Positions 16,214 through 22,390 of a stretch of 22,401 nucleotides of DNA are shown here, piece after piece; position 1 is the stretch's first letter; each line of letters opens with the position of its first letter. A program made the position numbers and the translations under genes. Source of the stretch: DAOUBP01 sp034432655. GTDB lineage: Bacteria; Chloroflexota; Anaerolineae; CG2-30-64-16. The stretch covers positions 1 to 22,401 of the forward strand of contig DAOUBP010000150.1 of NCBI GenBank assembly GCA_034432655.1, written 5' to 3'. Below the pieces are notes generated by a model that saw nothing but the letters and a program-made list of their open reading frames with translations, ran no database searches and had not been told where the DNA came from.

Positions 16214-17190
16214 CAGTACATCCTCCTGACGATCCTGCGCAGGATCAGCGCAGCCACGATGTTGAAGGCCAGCACCACCAGCAGGAGCACCAGCGCAGCG
16301 CCCATCAGCGCGGCATCGTAGAGAGGGATGGACATCATCTCGCCGTAGTTGTTGGCGATGAGCGCAGTGAGCGGGTAGGCGGGGTCGAAGATCGAGGTGG
16401 GCACGCGAGGGACGTTGCCCACCACCATCAGCACTGCCATCGTCTCGCCGAAGGCGCGCGAGAAGCCCAGCACGACCGCGGCGATCACCCCCGGCAACGC
16501 CTTGGGCAACACCGCGTGTTTGACCGTCTGCCAGCGAGTGGCGCCGATCGCCAGGGAGGCTTCGCGCAACCCCACCGGCACCGCTTGCAGCACTTCATAG
16601 GTCACGGCGATGATCACCGGCGTCACCATCACCGCCAATACCAGGCTGCCGGCGATGACGCTGTAACCGGTCGGGTTGTTGACCGCGAAGAGGGGGAGGA
16701 ACCCCAACCAGCGGCCCAGGGTCGGCGCCAGGAAGCCCTGCACCCAGGGCACGATGGCCACCACGCCCCACACCCCGTAGACCACCGACGGGATCCCCGC
16801 CAACAGGTCCAGCAAAGGCTTCATCAAAGCCCGGGTGGACGACCGGGCGTACTCCACCAGATAGACCGCGGTAAGCAGCGAGGGAGGCACTGCCAGGATC
16901 ATGGCGATCACGGTGACCCACAGGGTGCCGATGATGAAAGGATAGAAGCCGAACTCGCCCTGAAACGGCCGCCATGTCTGCCCGGTCAACAGTTGCCAGG
17001 GCGGGGCGGTTGTCAGGATCGGCCGGGTGCGGCCGATCAAAGCAGCGATCATCAGGAAGACCAGGCCTATCGGCAGCGCCGTGAAGAAGAGGAACGCGAT
17101 GCGGGCCACCCGGTCTTTGATCCGACGCCGGAAGCGTGCGGCGCCGGGCGGTCGGGTCACACGGCTCGTGGCCGTAGAAATCGTCGTCAT
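16213..17190 (-). CDS. pstC: PstC, phosphate ABC importer permease
   Basis: A 325-residue membrane permease. It has a basic cytosolic N-terminus, a first helix near residue 35-52 and the PstC signature stretches FGFYPFIIGTLWVTVIA, LAGIPSVVYGVWGVVAIVPW, REASLAIGATRWQTVKHAVLPKALPGV (coupling loop) and SRAFGETMAVLMVVGN. It pairs with PstA to form the channel. A GGAAGG ribosome site precedes the ATG, which is 18 bp after the end of pstS. Confidence 0.94.
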   Translation of the reverse strand: MTTISTATSRVTRPPGAARFRRRIKDRVARIAFLFFTALPIGLVFLMIAALIGRTRPILTTAPPWQLLTGQTWRPFQGEFGFYPFIIGTLWVTVIAMILAVPPSLLTAVYLVEYARSSTRALMKPLLDLLAGIPSVVYGVWGVVAIVPWVQGFLAPTLGRWLGFLPLFAVNNPTGYSVIAGSLVLAVMVTPVIIAVTYEVLQAVPVGLREASLAIGATRWQTVKHAVLPKALPGVIAAVVLGFSRAFGETMAVLMVVGNVPRVPTSIFDPAYPLTALIANNYGEMMSIPLYDAALMGAALVLLLVVLAFNIVAALILRRIVRRMY

Positions 17191-17208
17191 GGGGACCTTC
17201 CCGCTGCG

Positions 17209-18171
17209 TCAGTGCAGCTTTTGGCGCGTCACTTCCAGTTGCTCGGGTGTCAACTGGATGTATCCCACTTCGTCCGCGTACTTCTGGCCGTCACTGAGGA
17301 TCCAGAGGATGAAATCGCGCGTCAGGCCCGATGGTTTGCCTTTCGTCACCAGGTTGAGGGCCCGTGCCGGCGGCGAGGGGTACTTGCCTGTTGCGATCGC
17401 CCGCACCGCATCGGCCTTGGTCTTCAACACCTCATCGGGATCAGCTTGGCCGTTGTTATTCACGTCAATCGGCACCACCACTGCGCCGGCCACCGGCAGG
17501 CCGGTCTTGGCATCGAAGGCGTAGTTGAGGTTGTTGTAACCGATGCCCAATGGGTCCTTGATGACCGCGTCCATGATGCCGGGATCGCCGTAGACGCCGA
17601 TGCCCAACAGGTTCTCCTGCTTCCCGCCGAGATACTTGGCCCAGGTCTCCGGCGCGCCGGCAGCGTCGGAGCGCGTGTAGACGTGGATCGGATCGGTTAC
17701 CGCCGGCCGGCCGATCACCTGGCCCCATGTCGTGATCTTGCCGGTGATGTAAATGTCCACGAACCCCTCGCGGGAGATGCCGCGGCTTAAGAGCTCCTGC
17801 AAGACCGGATTGGCGGCGTTGACGCTGGGGAACACGGCGTCCTTGACGACCGCCACCCAAAAAGCGCCCTTTGCTTCTTCTTCTTGCGTCACATCTCTGG
17901 AGACCATGCCGATGTCCACGGCGCCGCCCAGCGCGTCGGCCATCCCCTTGCCGGCGCCACCCGCCGAGATGTCGAACTGCACCCCGGGGTGCAACTTCTG
18001 GTACTCCTCGGCCCAGCGGACCATCATGGGGTACAGTGCCCATGCGCCCGATACGGTGATCGTGCCCTGCGCTTCCCCCCCGGCCGCAGGTGCGGGCCCC
18101 CCACACCCTGAAAGCGGGAACAGGATGAGCAGGCTCAGAAACCACAAGACCCACTGCGGATGTTGCTTCAT
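17209..18171 (-). CDS. pstS: PstS-type phosphate-binding lipoprotein (variant anion-site motif)
   Basis: A 320-residue extracytoplasmic binding protein with a signal peptide and lipobox LSGC (Cys23). The fold is PstS-like: a first strand and helix TITVSGAWALYPMMVRWAEEY, then DISAGGAGKGMADALGGAVDIGMVSRDV. Canonical PstS has GSSTV at the first anion loop and SxGSGxG at the second; here these read GAWALYP and SAGGAGKG, so several anion-binding Ser/Thr are missing. A clear AAGGAGGCG site precedes the ATG. It heads pstSCAB. Phosphate is the default substrate, but the altered loops allow another oxyanion. Confidence 0.85.
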   Translation of the reverse strand: MKQHPQWVLWFLSLLILFPLSGCGGPAPAAGGEAQGTITVSGAWALYPMMVRWAEEYQKLHPGVQFDISAGGAGKGMADALGGAVDIGMVSRDVTQEEEAKGAFWVAVVKDAVFPSVNAANPVLQELLSRGISREGFVDIYITGKITTWGQVIGRPAVTDPIHVYTRSDAAGAPETWAKYLGGKQENLLGIGVYGDPGIMDAVIKDPLGIGYNNLNYAFDAKTGLPVAGAVVVPIDVNNNGQADPDEVLKTKADAVRAIATGKYPSPPARALNLVTKGKPSGLTRDFILWILSDGQKYADEVGYIQLTPEQLEVTRQKLH

Positions 18172-18204
18172 GACGCGCCTCCTTGTGCGTCGAAATATCC
18201 TATA

Positions 18205-18227
18205 AAGTCTAGCGGATAAGTAGACTT
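18205..18227. promoter_or_regulatory. Inverted-repeat operator upstream of pstS
   Basis: AAGTCTA (18205-18211) and TAGACTT (18221-18227) form a perfect 7-bp inverted repeat with a 9-bp spacer, 34 bp upstream of the pstS start codon. The left half lies in ATAAAGTCTA (18202-18211), which recurs exactly upstream of the Rrf2-family gene. I see no convincing -35/-10 pair here, which is common for promoters needing an activator. Confidence 0.5.
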
Positions 18228-18237
18228 ACAGGACCTG

Positions 18238-18263
18238 AAAAAACCGGGCGTCTTGCAAACGCC
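18238..18263 (-). terminator. Rho-independent terminator of the Rrf2-family gene
   Basis: On the minus strand, GGCGT pairs with ACGCC around a 7-nt loop, followed by CGG and six T (18243 down to 18238). It lies about 55 bp past the regulator's stop and before the pstS operator, separating the two units. A second hairpin (18283-18305, 10-bp arms with one mismatch) lies between and lacks a T-run. Confidence 0.65.
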
Positions 18264-18317
18264 GCCAGAGTCAGCAAGATATCCATGCCCCGCTGCGGGG
18301 TATGGTTGACAGGGTCT

Positions 18318-18824
18318 TTACGGCAGTGCTGTGGGCGAACTGGTGTTCGCGAGCGATGTTGAAGCGATGGTCGCTTTCACTTGTTCCACGCGCCTGGCAA
18401 CGTCAGCCAGGGTCGTGTGGTCGAGGATGTCGGCAATGGCATTGCGCACATCGAGCATGACAAGGCGCAGTCCGCAGGTCTGCTCGTCGGGGCAGGCGCA
18501 CGGCTCGTAGGCCATCTGGCTGACGCAGCGGATCGGTGCCAGGGGGCCGTCCAGCACACGGATGATCTGGCCCAGGGTGATCTCGGACGCGGGCCGGGCC
18601 AGATAGTAGCCCCCGCCAGCGCCCATGCGGCTGCCCAGCAGCCCGGCGTTTTTGAGGGTGAGCAGGATCTGTTCCAGGAATTTGACCGGGATCTGTTCAC
18701 GGCGCGCGATATCTTTGATCTGGAGTACAGCCGGCGCGTCGGTTTCCTCCCCGGTCGTGGAGGACTCGGAGGCCAGGGCGACCATGGCCCGCAACCCGTA
18801 CTCGCCGCGTTTGGACAGTTTCAT
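18318..18824 (-). CDS. Rrf2-family regulator with four clustered cysteines
   Basis: A 168-residue winged-helix regulator. The N-terminus MKLSKRGEYGLRAMVALA fixes the start and is typical of Rrf2/IscR/NsrR/CymR proteins. The recognition region (QIKDIARREQIPVKFLEQILLTLKNAGLL) and the wing GAGGGYYLARP follow. Cys100, Cys109, Cys111 and Cys117 lie where IscR and NsrR bind an Fe-S cluster, but with C-x8-C-x-C-x5-C spacing rather than the three-Cys pattern. Iron-sulfur, nitric-oxide or redox sensing is likely. A near-consensus promoter lies upstream and a matching operator between it and the start codon, so it probably autoregulates. No cysteine-desulfurase or isc/suf genes are nearby. No ribosome site is obvious before the ATG. 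Confidence 0.9.
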   Translation of the reverse strand: MKLSKRGEYGLRAMVALASESSTTGEETDAPAVLQIKDIARREQIPVKFLEQILLTLKNAGLLGSRMGAGGGYYLARPASEITLGQIIRVLDGPLAPIRCVSQMAYEPCACPDEQTCGLRLVMLDVRNAIADILDHTTLADVARRVEQVKATIASTSLANTSSPTALP

Positions 18825-18831
18825 GTGGCCG

Positions 18832-18860
18832 ATAAAGTCTATAGAACTGATAGAACTCAG
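18832..18860. promoter_or_regulatory. Candidate Rrf2 operator in the leader of its own gene
   Basis: ATAAAGTCTA (18832-18841) is identical to the 10-mer at 18202-18211 upstream of pstS. It overlaps the palindrome TCTATAGA and is followed by direct repeats TAGAACTGA / TAGAACTCA (18842-18859). The cluster lies just downstream of the promoter, a position suited to repression. Confidence 0.5.
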
Positions 18861-18869
18861 TCAGAAAAG

Positions 18870-18898
18870 AGCATACCACAGGGCGCGCTGATTGTCAA
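18870..18898 (-). promoter_or_regulatory. Promoter of the Rrf2-family gene
   Basis: A perfect TTGACA (18893-18898) is followed after 17 bp by TATGCT (18870-18875), with an extended -10 TGG directly before it. The predicted start near 18863 gives a leader of about 40 nt that contains the operator cluster. Confidence 0.65.
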
Positions 18899-18928
18899 AC
18901 GCCGACGAGAGGGGAAACACAGGCAAAC

Positions 18929-18959
18929 AAAAAAGCCACCGCCTCAAATGAGCGATGGC
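18929..18959 (-). terminator. Terminator of the tRNA-Lys gene
   Basis: Minus-strand stem GCCATCGC / GCGGTGGC (one G-T pair) around a 9-nt loop, then six T (18934 down to 18929). It begins 11 nt past the tRNA 3' end. Confidence 0.75.
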
Positions 18960-18970
18960 CTCGTGCCCGA

Positions 18971-19044
<74 letters not shown>

Positions 19045-19067
19045 ATGTGTTTGTTTTTGACGCTACA

Positions 19068-19096
19068 ATCTTACCAGAATTTCATTTCAGCGTCAA
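19068..19096 (-). promoter_or_regulatory. Promoter of the tRNA-Lys gene, inside an inverted repeat
   Basis: TTGACG (19091-19096, 5 of 6) is followed after 17 bp by TAAGAT (19068-19073) with an extended -10 TGG. The start would fall near 19061, about 17 nt before the tRNA 5' end. An 8-bp perfect inverted repeat, TTGACGCT (19057-19064) and AGCGTCAA (19089-19096), brackets the promoter. Confidence 0.6.
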
Positions 19097-19204
19097 ATAC
19101 AGCGCCTCGGAACCAGGATTTCCACTACGTCCGGCATCGAGGCTGCGGCCGGTCACCTGTGCCACACCGGCCGGGAATCACTGTCCTGGCACAGCCGTTA
19201 CCTT

Positions 19205-21073
19205 CTACCGCGCTACCTCCAGCCGAAAACGCACGTCCTGGCGGGCCAGATCCACCGAACGCAGGATCAGCGTGACCTCGCTGTCAAGGGGCAGGTCTTC
19301 CGCCAGGTGCATCTGTGTCTCCAGCGCCAGCTCGGGGATGAGGAAGACGCCGCTGCCGCCGCGTTTGTCCACCAACACCCCCTGGCCGCGCCACTCGGGA
19401 TGGCGCAGCAGATAGACCAAAACCCAGTGGCGGATGGAGAGCTGCTCGGCCTGGCGTGCGGCCGTCAGTGCAGGTTCCACCTCGCCGATGCGCTGGATGA
19501 TATCTTCCGGGCTCAGAGGGGATGCGCCGACCAGGGTTCGACGCAGTTGCTGATGGGTGACCAGGTCCAGGTACCGCCGCAGGGGGCTGGTCGCCTGCAC
19601 ATAAGCCGTCAGCCCCAGGCCGCTGTGCGGCGCAGGGACGCTGCGGTACTGGCTGCGTTTCATGGTGCGGCGCAGCGCGTACATCTCGGCCAGGCTCCCG
19701 GCCGGGGACCAGCTGTCCAGGTCCGGCGGTTCCTGAGTGGCGTAGGGGACGGCGATGCCGTGGGCCTGGGCAAAGGCGGCTGCCACCTCACCGGCCATGA
19801 TCATCGCGTTCTCGACCAGATTGCGGCTGCGCAGGGGAGGGAGGCGGCGGATCGTCACGTCTCCGTTGCGGACGCGCACGCTCACCTCAGGCAGCTCGAT
19901 GTTCACCGCACCCTGGCCGCGCCGCCGGGCCTCATACACGCGACAAGCCGCCAGGAGCTGGCAAAACGGCGCCTGATCCAGAAGTCCTTCGGCCTCCTCA
20001 TAGGTGATGCGGGTGACGCGTACCCGGCTGGCCGCGATGGTGAAATCCGTCAGCCGGCCGGTCTCATCCACGATAAACCCAAACGACAACGCGGGGGAGA
20101 CCTCCGCCAGGCCAAGCCCCAGGAGCGGGATGGCGGCCGGGGGCAACATGGGCACCTGTCCTTCCGGCAGGTAGAGGGAAGTGCCACGATTGCGGGCCTC
20201 CAGGTCCAGGGGACTATCCGGGGTAATCAAAGCGCTGGCATCTGCCACGTGCACCCACACGCGGCCCAGGCCCGGGCCGGGCTCGAAGCTGATCCCATCA
20301 TCGGGCGTATCAGTCGCCGCATCGTCAATGGCATAGGCCGCCAGCTGAGTCAGATCAAGCCGGTCAGGGTCATGCAGTATCCGGTGCAGATCCCAGTCGG
20401 CCGGCAGCGGCAGCGCCGGCGGGCTCAGGGTCAGGTTCAGCCGGACGGGATACGGGTTCACCGTTTCGTCCCAGGCGCCCAGCTCCAGCAACGTCGCATG
20501 GGCGTTTTCAGGGCTCTCCTCGCGGCCCAGCGCGCGCAGCACACGGCTGCGCGTCGTCCGCCCCAATGCCAGGTCCTCCACATCCCGCAAGTAGCGTCCA
20601 TCCTCCGGGGCAACCTTGCCGGCCCTGGCGCGGCGCAGGAACGCTTCCCAGGCCTGTTTCTCCGCCAGCTCGGCGGCCCGGGCAGCCTGGGTCGCGGCCA
20701 CTTCTGCGGGGGTGCAGGCGGCAATGCCGTCGGCCGTCCAGCGGAAGTAAGTGCCTTCCGTCGCCAACTGCCAGGCCGCCCAGGCTGCGGCCGGGGTGAA
20801 CGCGCCGAACGCCAGCTCGGCCAGCTCGGCCAGGGTCGTGTGGGTGCCGGCCAGGATCTCCCAAGCCGTTTGTGGGTCGCCGGCCGGGGGTTGTAAGGCA
20901 GCGGCCAGGCTGGTCACAGGCCCTGGATGCAACAGGACCACGTCCTTGGGCCGTACCCTGACCGTCTCGCCTCCCTCCAGCTCCAGGGTCAGCTTGTCCC
21001 CTGTCTGTCGCACGCAAGCGGGGCGGGTTTTGTAGAGCACAAGGCTATTGACGGGAATGTGGGTTTCAGTCAT
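19205..21073 (-). CDS. RNase II/R-family 3'-5' exoribonuclease (RNB domain)
   Basis: A 622-residue protein. Residues about 1-60 form a small beta-rich N-terminal segment, then a helical Ala-rich region (70-200), then the RNB catalytic domain (about 240-530). The catalytic motif AIDDAATDTPDDGIS is near 248-262; the family tail TSPLRRYLDLVTHQQL (495-510) marks the RNA-channel end. A C-terminal S1-like beta region (about 560-622) follows. The architecture resembles cyanobacterial/plastid-type RNase II rather than E. coli RNase R (over 800 residues). It should degrade single-stranded RNA processively. The ATG at 21073 is chosen because upstream in-frame starts lack a ribosome site and add an atypical 17 residues; the SD before 21073 is itself weak. 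It is transcribed alone, away from the divergent corrinoid gene. Confidence 0.88.
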   Translation of the reverse strand: MTETHIPVNSLVLYKTRPACVRQTGDKLTLELEGGETVRVRPKDVVLLHPGPVTSLAAALQPPAGDPQTAWEILAGTHTTLAELAELAFGAFTPAAAWAAWQLATEGTYFRWTADGIAACTPAEVAATQAARAAELAEKQAWEAFLRRARAGKVAPEDGRYLRDVEDLALGRTTRSRVLRALGREESPENAHATLLELGAWDETVNPYPVRLNLTLSPPALPLPADWDLHRILHDPDRLDLTQLAAYAIDDAATDTPDDGISFEPGPGLGRVWVHVADASALITPDSPLDLEARNRGTSLYLPEGQVPMLPPAAIPLLGLGLAEVSPALSFGFIVDETGRLTDFTIAASRVRVTRITYEEAEGLLDQAPFCQLLAACRVYEARRRGQGAVNIELPEVSVRVRNGDVTIRRLPPLRSRNLVENAMIMAGEVAAAFAQAHGIAVPYATQEPPDLDSWSPAGSLAEMYALRRTMKRSQYRSVPAPHSGLGLTAYVQATSPLRRYLDLVTHQQLRRTLVGASPLSPEDIIQRIGEVEPALTAARQAEQLSIRHWVLVYLLRHPEWRGQGVLVDKRGGSGVFLIPELALETQMHLAEDLPLDSEVTLILRSVDLARQDVRFRLEVAR

Positions 21074-21095
21074 CGGTTTCTCGGGGACGCAGTCT

Positions 21096-21124
21096 ATCAT
21101 AACTTCGCCCGGGACAACAAACAA
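21096..21124 (-). promoter_or_regulatory. Weak candidate promoter of the exoribonuclease gene
   Basis: TATGAT (21096-21101, 5 of 6) lies 17 bp from TTGTTT (21119-21124, 3 of 6) on the minus strand. The start would fall near 21090, leaving a short leader before the ATG at 21073. Confidence 0.3.
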
Positions 21125-21151
21125 TTGACGGTTTATTTCTGATTAAGGTCA

Positions 21152-21180
21152 TGGACGTCTGTCACCCGTGAACGTATAGT
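21152..21180 (+). promoter_or_regulatory. Candidate promoter of the corrinoid protein gene
   Basis: TGGACG (21152-21157, 4 of 6) and TATAGT (21175-21180, 5 of 6) are separated by 17 bp. The start near 21187 gives a leader of about 70 nt. The -10 box overlaps the sequence ATAGTGACG that recurs downstream of the gene. Confidence 0.45.
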
Positions 21181-21258
21181 GACGGCATCACGCCGTTGGG
21201 CTTTTTAAGCTGCAGCATGGTCAGGCCCAAGCGGGTTTCATGAGTGGAGGAGGTTTCC

Positions 21259-21894
21259 GTGAGTCATCTGGAGGCGATCTACAACGCTGTGCTGGAGGGC
21301 AACGCGCCTGGCGCACAGGCGGGCGTCAAAGCTGCTTTGGCAGCCGGTCTGGCGGCCGATGTGATTCTGAAGGAAGGCCTGATTGCCGCAATGGCCGAGG
21401 TGGGCCGGCTCTTCGAGGAAAATGAGTACTTCGTGCCCGAGATGCTGGTCTCCGCGCGCGCGATGCAGGCCGGCTTGAGCTTGTTGAAGCCCTATCTGGC
21501 AGAGGCTGGCGCCGCGCCGGCCGGAAAAGTGATCATCGGCACTGTGAAGGGGGATCTGCACGATATCGGCAAGAACCTGGTGGCCATGATGCTGGAAGGC
21601 GCCGGCTTTGAGGTCGTTGACCTGGGTACCGACGTCTCGCCTGATAAGTTCGTCAAGGCTGTGATGGAGCACAGGCCGCAGATCGTGGGGATGTCGGCGC
21701 TGTTGACCACCACCATGTCTGCTATGGGGACCACGGTGAAAGCTTTGCAGGAGGCCGGCCTGCGCGATCAGGTGAAGGTGATCATCGGCGGCGCGCCTGT
21801 GACGGATGGCTTCGCCGCGCAGATCGGCGCGGACGGTTATGGCCCAGATGCCAGCGCGGCTGTGCGATTGGCCAAGGCGTTGGTAGGGATCTGA
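21259..21894 (+). CDS. Methyltransferase-type corrinoid (B12-binding) protein
   Basis: A 211-residue corrinoid protein of the MtbC/MtmC/MttC type. Residues 1-85 are the helical cap (LKEGLIAAMAEVGRLFEENEYFVPEMLVSARAM). Residues 88-211 are the Rossmann-like B12 domain, with the cobalt-ligating His101 in GDLHDIG (98-104), a nucleotide-loop region GMSALLTTTM, and GGAPVT plus GADGYGPDA near the end. Such proteins carry methyl groups between a substrate-specific methyltransferase and a tetrahydrofolate or CoM methyltransferase. The GTG at 21259 follows GGAGGAGG by 5 nt; the in-frame GTG at 21244 overlaps that site. No methyltransferase or reactivase is in view and a terminator follows directly, so it is a single-gene unit. 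Confidence 0.92.
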   Translation: MSHLEAIYNAVLEGNAPGAQAGVKAALAAGLAADVILKEGLIAAMAEVGRLFEENEYFVPEMLVSARAMQAGLSLLKPYLAEAGAAPAGKVIIGTVKGDLHDIGKNLVAMMLEGAGFEVVDLGTDVSPDKFVKAVMEHRPQIVGMSALLTTTMSAMGTTVKALQEAGLRDQVKVIIGGAPVTDGFAAQIGADGYGPDASAAVRLAKALVGI

Positions 21895-21917
21895 TCAGGC
21901 CGCGCCTTTTGTTGACA

Positions 21918-21949
21918 GGGAGGGTGGACATCGTATCCCCCTCCCTTTT
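21918..21949 (+). terminator. Terminator of the corrinoid protein gene
   Basis: GGGAGGG (21918-21924) pairs perfectly with CCCTCCC (21939-21945), extended inside by GGA/TCC, and is followed by four T. It starts 24 bp after the stop codon. Confidence 0.8.
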
Positions 21950-21950
21950 G

Positions 21951-21974
21951 CTATTAATAGTGACGCGTCACGCC
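21951..21974. repeat. Adjoining palindromes repeating a motif from upstream of the corrinoid gene
   Basis: CTATTAATAG (21951-21960) and GTGACGCGTCAC (21960-21971) are perfect palindromes sharing one base. The stretch ATAGTGACG-CG-TCACGCC (21957-21974) nearly copies ATAGTGACG-GCA-TCACGCC at 21176-21194 on the other side of the gene. Confidence 0.6.
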
Positions 21975-21993
21975 TGACTTTTGGATATGTGGC

Positions 21994-22165
21994 TCATCCG
22001 TGAATGACCACGGTTGTGTGCCGGAAAGTTGTGTAAATTCGTAGCGCAAGATTAATCTTACGCCACTTTTACACAAAAATCATCCGTGAATGACCACGGT
22101 TGTGTGCCGGAAGGTTGTGTAAATTCGTAGCGCAAGATTAATCTTGCGCCACTTTTACACAAAAA
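21994..22165. repeat. Two tandem 86-bp repeats, each with a nested long palindrome
   Basis: Copies 21994-22079 and 22080-22165 differ at two bases. In copy 2 the core GCGCAAGATT/AATCTTGCGC (22130-22149) is a perfect 20-bp palindrome, nested within TTGTGTAAA (22115-22123) and TTTACACAA (22154-22162). Copy 1 has one change in the palindrome (TTACG for TTGCG). Each unit also has CCGTG-N6-CACGG near its left end. No coding content is seen. The form suggests a palindromic intergenic element or a very small MITE-like unit, duplicated in tandem. Confidence 0.85.
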
Positions 22166-22297
22166 TCGAGATACCGCCACGACCACCCGCGACTTTGCCG
22201 ATTGGTGCCCTGTGCCACAGATGAACGCTTGATTTTGTGGTTTGATAAGCATGTAACGAATTGATCGCCATCGAGCGTCTAAGTATTATGGAGACAA

Positions 22298-22390
22298 CAG
22301 ATAGACATCCCACATAGCGGAGTTCGCATCTGAGGATGCGAACAGGCGGCATCTGAGGATGCCGCGCTCCGATTGTGCGTGTTCTATCTG
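22298..22390. repeat. 93-bp nested-hairpin (cloverleaf-like) intergenic element
   Basis: Two hairpins share the core GCATC-TGAG-GATGC: GTTCGCATC/GATGCGAAC (22322-22343) and GCGGCATC/GATGCCGC (22346-22365). They are enclosed by CGGAG (22318-22322) and CTCCG (22367-22371), sharing one G with the first hairpin, and then by an outer pair CAGATAGA (22298-22305) and TCTATCTG (22383-22390). No gene overlaps it. It has the form of a REP-like element. The 22166-22297 stretch before it shows nothing I can name. Confidence 0.7.

Noticed and set aside
16204..17790. 528-residue plus-strand open frame
   Set aside because: It lies antisense to pstC and pstS, whose protein motifs are clear; the composition is that of a shadow frame.
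19157..19194. Dyad CTGTGCC/GGCACAG past the exoribonuclease gene as a terminator
   Set aside because: The arms are only 7 bp with a 24-nt loop, and no T-run follows on the minus strand.
19307..20896. 529-residue plus-strand open frame
   Set aside because: It is fully antisense to the RNB exoribonuclease with its recognisable catalytic domain.
21181..21207. ACGGC-N5-GCCGT followed by a T-run as a leader terminator or B12 riboswitch
   Set aside because: The stem is only 5 bp, and the ~70-nt leader is too short for a cobalamin riboswitch; no B12-box sequence is visible.
21994..22165. Repeats considered as a CRISPR or plasmid iteron origin
   Set aside because: Only two long units with no variable spacers, and no replication gene nearby.
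22058..22252. 64-residue minus-strand open frame
   Set aside because: It lies mostly inside the palindromic repeat and has no ribosome site or family match.
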